Source of the DNA: Afipia birgiae 34632
GTDB lineage: Bacteria; Pseudomonadota; Alphaproteobacteria; Rhizobiales; Xanthobacteraceae
Assembly (NCBI RefSeq): GCF_000308295.2
Contig: NZ_HG326652.1
Coordinates: 1,304,392 to 1,368,391, forward strand
DNA length: 64,000 nucleotides
Reading direction: 5' to 3'
The notes under the pieces were generated by a model, which made no database searches, had not been told where the DNA came from, and saw only the letters and a list, made by a program, of their open reading frames with translations. Shown piece by piece: positions 55,263 to 63,755 of the stretch (positions are counted from its first letter, which is position 1; each line of letters opens with the position of its first letter). A program made the position numbers and the translations under genes.

Positions 55263-55700
55263 ATGCACGCAAAGTACGAACATGTCACTGATCAGCCCGA
55301 CCGCCCATCTCAACAAAGCTTTCGATCTCCCAACAACCTTCAACAATTACCTATCTCGCCCTTGCATTGGTGGCGAACTCGAAGACCGCAAGGCTTCGGC
55401 AGGCACGATGTGAAAGCCATTCGCGCGGCCCTTTTGGGAGTGGAAATCGTCAACGAGGTGGATTGGTTGCGGGCCGTTACGGGACATCCAGCAACAGCGA
55501 TCGGAGTCGCAATCCGGCAACTGAGCGCATACGGAATGACCTCTCCTGTCATAGACGCCGCCGTATCCGCAGTATTGTGCTGCGCGATTGAGGGGAATCA
55601 CGCCGCGCGAGTGCTGATTTCGTCCGCACTTCGTCGCCGAGAAAAGATCGATCCGTTGTGTCAGGAGCTCATCATGCTCTGGCGTGCTGCACGCTTCTGA
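55263..55700 (+). CDS. Hypothetical protein upstream of the small metallophosphoesterase
   Basis: 145 residues, no family recognised. An N-terminal disordered stretch (about 35 residues) is followed by a mainly helical domain (RHDVKAIRAALLGVEIVNEV, VDWLRAVTGHPATAIGVAIR) and a basic C-terminal helix. The segment around WLRAVTG is conserved-looking but unknown to me. It is 103 bp upstream of the phosphoesterase gene on the same strand. The gene call is moderate: open frame, plausible composition, but no clear ribosome-binding site. Confidence 0.45.
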   Translation: MHAKYEHVTDQPDRPSQQSFRSPNNLQQLPISPLHWWRTRRPQGFGRHDVKAIRAALLGVEIVNEVDWLRAVTGHPATAIGVAIRQLSAYGMTSPVIDAAVSAVLCCAIEGNHAARVLISSALRRREKIDPLCQELIMLWRAARF

Positions 55701-55803
55701 CGCGCCAACGAATCGTCGGAACTTTGCTTCCACAGATCCAAAAATGCTTGCGGCGCTCGTTACGAGCGCTGCGTGCCGATGCAACCTGGTACGGGGGAGC
55801 AGT

Positions 55804-56583
55804 ATGCTGCTTTGGATTCTGTCCGATATACATTTGGAATCTAGCAGCGGATGGGACCTGCCCGCCCCGGACCTGCGCCCCCAGTTCGATGTCTTAATCG
55901 TCGCCGGCGACCTTATCACACGAATGGAGCGCGGCCTGGCTTGGCTGCGCGCGCGCATTACGGACCGACCCGTTATCTATGTTAGCGGCAATCACGAGGG
56001 CTACGGAGCTGATTGGAAAGTCACAATTGAAAAGGCTCGCGCCGCGGCCACCGGGAGTAACGTCCGTGTCCTTGAAAATGAGTCATGCGTGATAGCGAAT
56101 GTGACATTTGCCGCGGCAACGCTCTGGACGGACTTCAACCTCTTCGGCGACCGACAGCGCGCAATGGCGTATGCCGGCGGCGTAATGAATGACTATAAAC
56201 GAATAAGGAAGCGCTATTATCAATACCGCCTGCAACCGCAGGACACGCTCGCAGCCAACAGAGAAACGCGTGAATTTTTCGCGAACGTCGTCAGGACCAA
56301 AACGACGAAGAAGGTTTGCGCGATCAGCCACCATGGCCCCGCTCCAGCAACCGCGAAACTTGGTACCGAAAATGCCCTCATCAGCGCGGCTTACGTCAAC
56401 GGCGAATACAAGGAGCTCATGCGCGGCATTGACACTTGGATTTATGGCCACACCCACGAGACGCGCGACTTCATGATCGGCGGAACGCGAGTGGTGACAA
56501 ATGCCAAGGGCTACGGGCCGACGAGTTTCGACCCGATCTGGGAAAACCTTAATTTCGATCCGACCTTTACGATCGAAATCTAG
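55804..56583 (+). CDS. Small calcineurin-like metallophosphoesterase
   Basis: 259 residues with all phosphoesterase motifs: LSDIHLE (residue 6), VAGDLI, VSGNHEGYG, SHHGPAP and YGHTHETRD. The start at 55804 is fixed by GGGGGAGCAGT; an earlier methionine at 55684 has no support. Proteins of this size act on nucleotides or nucleic acids; the substrate is unknown. It is next to the FtsH-like ATPase gene (203 bp apart). It is only distantly similar to the larger phosphoesterase at 29445. Confidence 0.85.
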   Translation: MLLWILSDIHLESSSGWDLPAPDLRPQFDVLIVAGDLITRMERGLAWLRARITDRPVIYVSGNHEGYGADWKVTIEKARAAATGSNVRVLENESCVIANVTFAAATLWTDFNLFGDRQRAMAYAGGVMNDYKRIRKRYYQYRLQPQDTLAANRETREFFANVVRTKTTKKVCAISHHGPAPATAKLGTENALISAAYVNGEYKELMRGIDTWIYGHTHETRDFMIGGTRVVTNAKGYGPTSFDPIWENLNFDPTFTIEI

Positions 56584-56786
56584 ACACCCGAGGTGGAAAT
56601 ATCGTCGTCACTGCAATTTCTCAATACTTGTTCCCCGTCCCCAACCAACACAGCTCTGGACCAACTAAATTACGTCCTCAAGATTTGCAGCCCTTGCATT
56701 GATCGCCACGCCGTCGAGTTCGACTCCACAGCGTTCCGTCCGACGTCGCTGACGTCTTCTCGTTATTTTACGATGCGCAATCGCTA

Positions 56787-58913
56787 ATGCCACGCACCCG
56801 ACCTATGGTGAACAGGATGCCACAAACAAGCTCTACGAAGCGCGATCTCCTCGCGCGCGCATATCTCGACATGCTGGCAGCAGAAGCCGGCACCAACAAC
56901 AGCCCGCTCCTACGCAGCGGGAACCCTAACGACCCAATAGAAATGCTCATAGACGATTTGTCGTCCGCCGATCAATCGCAGGAAAGAACATCAATACGCG
57001 CAGATTTAGCGGCAGTGGCCGTTCTAGTCGCGCGTGCGATCGAAGGGGTCGAGGGGCTTACCCGCGAACTGCGGCGCAATCGACCCGTTGTGGTCTTAAC
57101 CACCCATGTCGCCGAAGTAGTTTCTGTGGTGGCGAAAGTACTTCAAACCTGCTCGTTCGGCCTGGAAGCGAAAGCTGTCGACAGCGGACGATCGTCTCAC
57201 ACATCCTCAAGATCTTACTTTCTCTCAGAACGGGATGGAACGGCGAGTGATCACAAACCAGAACGCGGCAACGATGGGATCTCTCACGCCCTGCATGCTA
57301 GAATACCGATCGTTGGCGTCGCGCCCGATCCTCGACGCCATCTTCCGCGAGACCTACTTCGCGCGGCCGAATACCATTTGTCTTTGGGGCAGCTCGACGA
57401 ATCCGCAATCGCTCTCGTAATTGAAGCCGTGACAGGCACGCATCCGACGGCAGGAATAGCAGATCAAATCGTTCGGGCCGCGGATATCTCGGACCTCGTT
57501 TTAGCCATTCGAGCCGGTCGGAGCGCTAACGATTGCGTAGCGCGGCTTGAACAAGTCGTCGCAACGAAGGGAACCTTCGATCACCGCGGTCCCGCTCTTG
57601 AAGAATTAGCCGGCTACGGAGCAGCTCGGGAATGGGGCCTAAATCTCGTGGCCGATTTGCGCGACTACCGTGCGGGCCGCCTCGGCTGGGACTGCATCGA
57701 AAAGGGATTGCTACTTGTCGGGCCACCAGGAGTCGGCAAGACACAGTTCGCTAAAGCCGTAGCGAAGTCAGCAAACATTCCACTTGTGTCCACCTCGGTC
57801 GCGGACTGGAATGCGGCAGCCTTTCTCTCGGGTACTTTGGCCGCGATAAAATCGTGCTTCGCGCAGGCGCGCAAACTGGCTCCCTGCATTATCTTCATCG
57901 ACGAGCTCGATGGTATCAGCGATCGTGCGACCTTAACATCCGAGTATCGCGAGTACTGGACGCAGATTGTGAATCTTCTATTAGAGCAACTCGCCGGAGT
58001 GGAGGATCGACCTGGCGTGGTTGTTATTGGTGCGACCAACCATGTCGACCACATCGACGCAGCGATACGGCGAGCAGGTCGGCTTGATCGAACAATCGAA
58101 ATCGAGTTGCCTGACGCTGACACTCTCGCACAGATATTCCGCTATCATCTCGGGGAGATTCTGATCGACGTCGATTTAATGCCGGCGGCCTTGGCCGCAT
58201 CCGGAAAGACCGGTGCTGACGTCGAGGCGTGGGTGCGGCGCGCCAAGAGCCATGCGCGTCGCGAAAAGAGCGAACTTTCGCTCGACGGTCTTTTGTATGA
58301 AATCAGGTCCGGCCGGGAAAGCTTGCCGAAAAATTTAAGACGAGCTTGCGCGGTTCACGAGGCAGGACACCTGGTCGTTGGCGTCGCTCTAGATGTCTTC
58401 GCACCGCAGGCGCTAACAGTTTTAGATCATGGCGGCGCGACGCGCGTTGAACTTTCGCGGGCCAATTCGCAAACCAAGGCCGGAATCGAGAATTTCATTG
58501 CAGCGCTGCTAGGCGGTCGTGCATCTGAGGAGGTTTTATTAGGCCAATCAACGGCCGGAGCCGGCGTTGGAGAACATAGCGATTTTTCGCGGGCCACAAA
58601 CGCAGCAATTGATCTTGAATTGCGCTTCGGCTTTGGAGCGATCGGTGTCGCTCAATTTTCGCAGCGTGCCACCGAGATGCTGCTGCACGATCCGTCGATC
58701 GTCGGTTTGATTAAGCAGCGCCTAGATCGCTGTCATTCACTTGCGCGAGATATCATCGCGATGAACCGGATCGCGGTGGAGGCCGTAGCGCGTCGTTTGG
58801 AGGAAACTGGGTACCTAGACCGAACCACGATTGGCGAACTGCTCAAGCAATACCCCGTTTCGGCGCACGATGATCCAACGGCATTGTCCCAAAAGACCGA
58901 GCTCGCCCATTAA
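56787..58913 (+). CDS. FtsH-like AAA+ ATPase/M41 metalloprotease lacking membrane segments
   Basis: 708 residues. After an N-terminal region of about 300 residues of unknown fold comes an AAA+ module: Walker A VGPPGVGKTQFAKA (about 311), Walker B CIIFIDELDGI, sensor GATNHVDHID and arginine finger RRAGRLDRTIEIE. A peptidase M41 domain follows with HEAGH (about 522) and a C-terminal SDFSRATNAAIDLELRFGF. FtsH proper has two N-terminal membrane helices; none is seen here, so this is likely cytosolic. It probably unfolds and degrades specific proteins. Two small genes follow on the same strand. Confidence 0.83.
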   Translation: MPRTRPMVNRMPQTSSTKRDLLARAYLDMLAAEAGTNNSPLLRSGNPNDPIEMLIDDLSSADQSQERTSIRADLAAVAVLVARAIEGVEGLTRELRRNRPVVVLTTHVAEVVSVVAKVLQTCSFGLEAKAVDSGRSSHTSSRSYFLSERDGTASDHKPERGNDGISHALHARIPIVGVAPDPRRHLPRDLLRAAEYHLSLGQLDESAIALVIEAVTGTHPTAGIADQIVRAADISDLVLAIRAGRSANDCVARLEQVVATKGTFDHRGPALEELAGYGAAREWGLNLVADLRDYRAGRLGWDCIEKGLLLVGPPGVGKTQFAKAVAKSANIPLVSTSVADWNAAAFLSGTLAAIKSCFAQARKLAPCIIFIDELDGISDRATLTSEYREYWTQIVNLLLEQLAGVEDRPGVVVIGATNHVDHIDAAIRRAGRLDRTIEIELPDADTLAQIFRYHLGEILIDVDLMPAALAASGKTGADVEAWVRRAKSHARREKSELSLDGLLYEIRSGRESLPKNLRRACAVHEAGHLVVGVALDVFAPQALTVLDHGGATRVELSRANSQTKAGIENFIAALLGGRASEEVLLGQSTAGAGVGEHSDFSRATNAAIDLELRFGFGAIGVAQFSQRATEMLLHDPSIVGLIKQRLDRCHSLARDIIAMNRIAVEAVARRLEETGYLDRTTIGELLKQYPVSAHDDPTALSQKTELAH

Positions 58914-58964
58914 AGGCGCGCTCAGTCAGAGCAAAATCTAATCCTTGAGAAATGGGAGTGCAGC

Positions 58965-59231
58965 ATGCTTGATGTTGTCATCGACCTCGTTCCTGCCGGC
59001 TTTGAACCTCTCCGCAAAACGATCGCAACGATGAGGATCGCGAACTGCTCCAATCTGGCAGACCTTTCGAACTATCGTGTCGAGGCAACGGAAGGACGTA
59101 ACGACGTGGCTGGCCTTCCTCCACGCAGCGTGAGTACCACGATCGAAGGCCACAATCGCCGCCAAAGCGTGTGGAGCCTGATTGCAAAAGCCGCGGCGGC
59201 GGCCACCATCACCGAAGGTGATCCGTTGTGA
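58965..59231 (+). CDS. Small hypothetical protein downstream of the AAA+/M41 gene
   Basis: 88 residues, start ATG preceded by GGGAGTGCAGC. No family recognised; the N-terminal DVVIDLVPAGFEPLRKTIAT looks like a small alpha/beta domain. It is 51 bp after the AAA+ gene, so it may be a partner or adaptor of that protease. GC-rich with normal codon use. Moderate confidence that it is expressed. Confidence 0.5.
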   Translation: MLDVVIDLVPAGFEPLRKTIATMRIANCSNLADLSNYRVEATEGRNDVAGLPPRSVSTTIEGHNRRQSVWSLIAKAAAAATITEGDPL

Positions 59232-59312
59232 ATACCACCCCGCCCTTAAGGCAATTCTGCCATCCGCGGCCAAGAACATGGATTAACCATGGGGTCGCCC
59301 CGTTATTGATAG

Positions 59313-59939
59313 GTGTCGGACCATCCCATGCATCACCCCCGAAAACCTGAGGCACTTAGCCGACTCTTTACGTCCGCAAAGACGGAAAGACCGGTCCCGA
59401 TACAATGTGCTCTGTTCGAGGACGCACTTGTCCGTGCATCGCTGGATCCTTCTATTCTGGCGATCGAACTTTTTCGGCCACCTGCCTGGTCGCCATCACC
59501 CCGAGAACCGATTGTCGTCGTCATTCGTGGCAACAGGCGCTTCGTGCTCCGCGTCGAAGGGACGAAAACGCATTCCGCGGATAAGGTAGATCCAACGCAG
59601 TATCGTGCGAATCCCCTGGCTCTTCCGGAAATCGTGTTGACCGAAGCAGACCTCCGCAGCGAACCGCTATGCACGAATAACCATCTTGTTTGGTCACATA
59701 GGCGCCGGCGCGTATCAGCAGGGCTCAGCTTTCAAATCACGCAGACGCTAAGGGAAAATGGCGCGATGACTTTGGGCGAACTGGTTTCTGCAATCAGGGT
59801 GCTCGGCAATTCTGACGCGGCAATACTCGCTCTCGCTTGTTCGAATTTGATCGAGCTGGATCTCGAGATGCCGCCCCTTGGGCCCGCTACCGTTGTAAGA
59901 TACCGCGCTCCAAGCGGGATGGTCCGCGAGGTGGCTTGA
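59313..59939 (+). CDS. Hypothetical protein with possible winged-helix C-terminus
   Basis: 208 residues from a GTG start (an ATG at 59328 is an alternative). The middle (REPIVVVIRGNRRFVLRVEG) looks like a beta-rich domain and the C-terminal 60 residues (ITQTLRENGAMTLGELVSAI, AILALACSNLIELDLEMPP) like a winged helix. The segment VLTEADLRSEPLCTNNHLVW recalls the region behind the catalytic domain of TnsA-type proteins, but the catalytic residues are not evident, so this is only a hint. It lies 80 bp after the small gene. Function unknown. Confidence 0.5.
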   Translation: MSDHPMHHPRKPEALSRLFTSAKTERPVPIQCALFEDALVRASLDPSILAIELFRPPAWSPSPREPIVVVIRGNRRFVLRVEGTKTHSADKVDPTQYRANPLALPEIVLTEADLRSEPLCTNNHLVWSHRRRRVSAGLSFQITQTLRENGAMTLGELVSAIRVLGNSDAAILALACSNLIELDLEMPPLGPATVVRYRAPSGMVREVA

Positions 59940-60585
59940 CCAGCGCAACGCCAGGCCTCGCTTGGATGTCACTCTGCGGACGTGCGTTTGTTGGCTTAAC
60001 TTCCTTTTGGCAGACGAACGGCCATCCTGCCCGGGATTTTGTTCGGCGACCCATTCTGTTCACTTTTTTTTGAAAAGGCTCCAGGGACAGGATTCCCGTC
60101 AACAGATTTTGCGAAATGTGGCGACTCATCCCGCGTTCTGTCCGGCACTTAAGATCCGCTGACGACCTCACACCGATCATTCAGTGTCGGTGCCGCGGCC
60201 TCGCAATGGAATCGGGGCGGCCCAGAGTTTGCGAATCGTCAGGGCGCATAGCGAGCGCTTTAAAAACCGCAAGTCAAATTTTGAATTTTCGCTAAGGGAT
60301 TCAATTCAAAGGATTTTACGGACTTTGCTGTGGCGAAGCGCCGGCAAACGAGTCAGGCTTTTTGCGTACATGCAAAAGGAGACGCCCGTGTAACATCTGA
60401 AGGAAGCGGACCGAAACAGAACGAGACCTGATGGCGTCAGGTCTCATTCCAATCGTTCGTGATTTGCAGCTGGAAAGAATCCAACAACCAACACCAGGAT
60501 TCTCTCCGAACATTCAACAATTGGCAAGCGGCATTTCTCGCCGCTCACGTTCGCGCGCGGTTATTCACGCGGGCAAGGAGAGATC
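59940..60585. other. Non-coding DNA upstream of the Tn7-like module
   Basis: No supported gene. GAGACCTGA (60423-60431) and TCAGGTCTC (60437-60445) form a perfect 9-bp hairpin. The word GGCGAC(C/T)CAT occurs at 60045 and 60120. If tnsA is the first gene of the element, as in Tn7, a transposon end with TnsB-binding repeats should lie in here; I could not define one. Confidence 0.4.
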
Positions 60586-60732
60586 ATGACCAAATGGATC
60601 CAAAGGTGGGATAGCAAGTGCGACGTTTGGCGGTGTCCCTTTCTGGTTGATAGGAGCACGGCGTCTATAAGAGCAGTGCGATGGCGCGCCTCCGGTACGC
60701 AGTTCACTGATCCGGCGCTCGACCGTGCCTAG
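60586..60732 (+). CDS. 48-residue ORF directly upstream of tnsA
   Basis: ATG preceded by the strong site AAGGAGAGATC. The frame opens MTKWIQRWDSKCDVWRCPFL, basic and Trp-rich with two Cys. Its stop codon forms part of the tnsA ribosome-binding site (TAGGAGGTACGGCC), so its translation could be coupled to tnsA. No family was recognised; it might be a leader peptide or a small regulator. Confidence 0.45.
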   Translation: MTKWIQRWDSKCDVWRCPFLVDRSTASIRAVRWRASGTQFTDPALDRA

Positions 60733-60743
60733 GAGGTACGGCC

Positions 60744-61649
60744 ATGACGAACCGCGCCGACCGCAACAAACAGAATATCGCCAGCCCGCCGAACGTGATC
60801 GGATCGGACGGTGGATTGCCGGGCCGCCACCACTCTCGCATCGACGCGAAACAAGTCAACGATCTCGAAAACAATGCTTTGTCCACTAATGGACCTCACG
60901 CAACGTACAAGGTTCAAGGAGCAACCAGATCTAAGAAAGGACGGTACCGCGCAAAAACGCACCGCTTAATCAAGGGCGCTGAAGAACGGAAGATACGGAC
61001 CGGTCGGCGCAACCACTTTGTCGGCGATGTGCCGATGACACGATTGAATGGAAAGCTAGTTTCCGGGGAGTCGCTCCTCGAAATTGACGCTCTTACTGTC
61101 CTGGACTTCGACGGCGGTTTCGCCGACGTCGTCGCTCAACCGTTCACGACGACCATCACGGTCGGCTTGAAAGAGCGTCGCTGGACGCCAGACTTCCTTA
61201 TCCGGCAAAATGACCGTCCGAATGACGTCATCGAAGTGAAGATGCTGTCGTGGCTGTATCACAAGGACCCTGCGAAGGCCACGCTCGCAAGAAAACGACT
61301 CGAGGCGATGCGCGTCGCATGCTCGAAACTGGGCCACAATTTCAGCCTTTGGACAGAGGATGAGATTCGCGTTGAGCCGCGGCTCTACAACGCCAAGATG
61401 GCGCAGCGGCACTGCGGCCCGCTCGTACCGGAGTCCTCGATCGTTCTCGGGCTGTCAGCCCTGGTCGCCACACCTGACAGCATTGCCATCCGGAAATTCG
61501 CAGACCTGATTGCGCCGCTTCATCCGATCCATGGATTGGGTCTGGCTATCAAACTGGAACGCCTCGGACATGTTCGGATTGACCGGCGCCAGAAGTATTC
61601 CTTCTCATCCATCATGACCAAGATCGCTACCATCGGGAGGAAGACCTAA
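60744..61649 (+). CDS. tnsA: TnsA-like endonuclease of a Tn7-like transposon
   Basis: Restriction-endonuclease-like protein that cuts the 5' ends of the transposon while TnsB cuts the 3' ends. The catalytic pattern is present: Glu in SLLEIDALTVLDFD, Asp in RWTPDFLIRQ and E-x-K in DVIEVKMLSW. The C-terminal region (about 180 on) resembles the helical TnsC-interacting part. The 301-residue length is in the usual range. Start at 60744 after AGGAGGTACGGCC. It abuts tnsB (next codon). Confidence 0.82.
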   Translation: MTNRADRNKQNIASPPNVIGSDGGLPGRHHSRIDAKQVNDLENNALSTNGPHATYKVQGATRSKKGRYRAKTHRLIKGAEERKIRTGRRNHFVGDVPMTRLNGKLVSGESLLEIDALTVLDFDGGFADVVAQPFTTTITVGLKERRWTPDFLIRQNDRPNDVIEVKMLSWLYHKDPAKATLARKRLEAMRVACSKLGHNFSLWTEDEIRVEPRLYNAKMAQRHCGPLVPESSIVLGLSALVATPDSIAIRKFADLIAPLHPIHGLGLAIKLERLGHVRIDRRQKYSFSSIMTKIATIGRKT

Positions 61650-62474
61650 ATGCAGGTCCGATTCACAAAGGGTGGCCAAGTGCGGCTGTACGGCCGACCT
61701 TATCTCGTCGATGGCTACGTCGACGGCTATTGGCATTTCTCGCCCCAAGACCCAACGGATGAGTACGCAAGACCGGCCAAGTTCACGCCGACAGTGGTGC
61801 GAACGCTCGCACGTGAAATGAAGCTCACTTCGAATGCAGCATATCTGGCGTTCTCGTCCAACTTGCGCGAGGCATTGACCTGCGACTGGGGAGCGTTTTC
61901 GACCACCGAGCAGATGTCTGCGCACAAGAAATATCCGTTCGTAAAGGCCATTGACGAACTTGAGCTCGTCTATCGCGACAAAACAAAAGTGGTCGCCGAT
62001 TTGATCAAGTCGGTTAACGAGAAGACCACTGATCCCTTTGATAAGGATGAGCTTCCGGAAAAACGAGCGGTACTCCGTTGGTATTTGCGATGGGTGTCAG
62101 CCGGACGCGACATTCGCGCGCTTGTCGACTTCCACAACAAGAAGGGGAACCGCAAAAGTCGCCTCAAAGATTGGGAACTTCACGAGATAAACCGTGCGAT
62201 AGGCGAAACCTTTAACGCGGAGATTCGCGGCTCCGAAACTGCCACCTGGAGACGCGCGCGCAATCTCATTCTTCTCCGTGCCGATCGCGACGGACTTACC
62301 CCGACCGCCGGCGCGAAGAAAGTGCTCGGGAAGAACGCAATCGCGCGCGTGCTGGGAAAACGGGATAAGTATCCCCTTATCGCGAACCGCTTCACAAAGT
62401 GGCACGCTGACATGCAGATCCGCAACCTCGGCGTGGGTCCCAGTGGAGATTACTCGCTCGACGAATGCGAGGTC
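61650..62474 (+). pseudogene. tnsB: tnsB 5' part, interrupted by an IS3-family element
   Basis: DDE transposase of the Tn7-like element (Mu/TniA-type). The first 275 codons carry the N-terminal DNA-binding region, including helical segments such as FHNKKGNRKSRLKDWELHEI and LTPTAGAKKVLGKNAIARVL. The coding sequence reads SLDECEV and then meets the IS; without it the frame continues directly into DHTPLDLMIRDEKTG of the catalytic domain. The gene is thus broken immediately before its first catalytic Asp. It starts one base after the tnsA stop. Loss of TnsB should immobilise the element unless complemented. Confidence 0.85.
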
Positions 62475-62561
62475 AGAGCCGGCTCCGCAAATTTGAACAG
62501 GTCGATAAGTGGAATTTCTGCCTGACAGCGGGCACGCTGAGCCTGCGAATCAGGAGAGACC

Positions 62562-62870
62562 ATGAACAGACGACCGCGCCGGAACCACACCCCGGCCTTC
62601 AAGGCGAAGGTGGCACTTGCCGCCGTCAAGGGTGACCGGACGATAGCCCAACTGGCCGAGCATTTTGACGTCCACCCCAATCAGATTACCGCCTGGAAGG
62701 CCCAGTTGGAGGGCGGTGCTTCCGGAGTTTTCGGATCGGGGAACATGGCGGCGGCCGCGCCTGCTATCGACGTGAAGTCGCTGCACGCCAAGATCGGGGA
62801 GCTGACGCTGGAGAACGATTTTTTAGAAGGAGCGCTCACCAAGGCGGGATTGCTGAGCGCAAAGCGATGA
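62562..62870 (+). CDS. IS3-family transposase OrfA
   Basis: 102-residue HTH protein (RNHTPAFKAKVALAAVKGDR, TIAQLAEHFDVHPNQITAWK) that binds the IS ends, with a C-terminal leucine-rich segment (LTLENDFLEGALTKAGLL). The ATG follows AGGAGAGACC. Its stop overlaps the orfB start by 4 bp. A T-TTT-TTA heptamer at 62819-62825 allows a -1 slip into orfB. Confidence 0.93.
   Translation: MNRRPRRNHTPAFKAKVALAAVKGDRTIAQLAEHFDVHPNQITAWKAQLEGGASGVFGSGNMAAAAPAIDVKSLHAKIGELTLENDFLEGALTKAGLLSAKR
62819..62825 (+). promoter_or_regulatory. -1 ribosomal frameshift heptamer T-TTT-TTA
   Basis: In the orfA frame the codons read GAT TTT TTA. The -1 frame is open from here into orfB, so an OrfAB fusion transposase can be made, as known for IS3 elements. 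Confidence 0.7.
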
Positions 62871-63694
62871 TCGACCGTGAGCACGATCTGTCGATCACCA
62901 GGCAGGCTGAGGTTCTGCGGATCAGCCGCGGCAGCGTCTATTACCTGCCGCGTCCGGTGCCGGACGCCGATCTCGCGATCATGCAGCGTCTCGATCGGCT
63001 GCACCTGGAGTATCCCTTCGCCGGTTCGCGTATGTTGCGAGGCCTGCTGGCTTTGCAGGGGTGCAAGATCGGCCGCCGGCATGTGAAGACGCTAATGAAG
63101 CGGATGGGGATAGAGGCGCTCTATCGCCGTCCGCGCACCACGAAGCCCGAGCCGAGCCACAAGATCTATCCGTATCTGCTGCGCGGCATGCAGATCACGC
63201 GGCCGAACCAGGTCTGGGCGATGGACATCACCTACATCCCGATGGCGCGTGGCTTCGTCTATCTCGCCGTCGTGCTGGACTGGGCGACCCGCCGGGTTCT
63301 GTCCTGGCGGCTGTCGATCACGATGGAGGCGGCCTTCTGCGTAGAGACCCTGGAGGATGCTCTGGCTCGTCACGGCAAGCCGGAGATATTCAACACGGAC
63401 CAAGGCTCGCAGTTCACCGGCTCGGCCTTCACCGGCCTGCTCGCCAGCAACGGCATTGCCATCAGCATGGACGGCAAGGGCGCATGGCGCGACAACGTCT
63501 TCGTCGAACGGCTGTGGCGCAGCGTCAAATACGAGGAGGTGTACCTGCGGGCCTACGAAAGCGTCGGCGAGGCGCGCGACTCGATCGGCCGATACCTCGA
63601 CTTCTACAATGGTCGCCGACCGCACCAAAGCCTTGACGACGCCACACCCGATCAAGCCTACTTCAACCAGCCGCCATTCCGCTTGGCGGCCTAA
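62867..63694 (+). CDS. IS3-family transposase OrfB (DDE integrase domain)
   Basis: 275 residues with an N-terminal HTH_21-type region (RLHLEYPFAGSRMLRGLLAL) and an rve integrase core: first Asp in WAMDITYIPMA, second in FNTDQGSQFTGSAF and Glu in FVERLWRSVKYEEVYL. It ends with GRRPHQSLDDATPDQAYF, typical of IS3 OrfB. Both orfA and orfB look intact, so the element may still be active. Confidence 0.95.
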   Translation: MIDREHDLSITRQAEVLRISRGSVYYLPRPVPDADLAIMQRLDRLHLEYPFAGSRMLRGLLALQGCKIGRRHVKTLMKRMGIEALYRRPRTTKPEPSHKIYPYLLRGMQITRPNQVWAMDITYIPMARGFVYLAVVLDWATRRVLSWRLSITMEAAFCVETLEDALARHGKPEIFNTDQGSQFTGSAFTGLLASNGIAISMDGKGAWRDNVFVERLWRSVKYEEVYLRAYESVGEARDSIGRYLDFYNGRRPHQSLDDATPDQAYFNQPPFRLAA

Positions 63695-63755
63695 ACCCGG
63701 CAGACGCTCCACTTATCGAGGCGGAGATTCTGTTCAGACAACCGGGACCGGCTCT

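Larger units (their letters stand above)
62475..63755 (+). mobile_element. IS3-family insertion sequence in tnsB
   Basis: 1281-bp element. Left end AGAGCCGGCTCCGCAAATTT and the reverse complement of the right end AGAGCCGGTCCCGGTTGTCT share 19 of 26 terminal positions, with TGAACAG and, further in, TCGATAAGTGGA also common. It is flanked by a 3-bp direct repeat GTC (62472-62474, 63756-63758). Removing the element and one GTC fuses the two tnsB parts in frame, confirming the boundaries. It encodes OrfA and OrfB in the -1 overlapping arrangement of IS3. Confidence 0.88.

Noticed and set aside
62502-63719. IS boundaries at the TCGATAAGTGGA inverted repeat
   Set aside because: This inner repeat gives no 3-bp target duplication. 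Ends at 62475 and 63755 give terminal repeats, a GTC duplication and a seamless tnsB frame with the expected EVDHTPLDL sequence.
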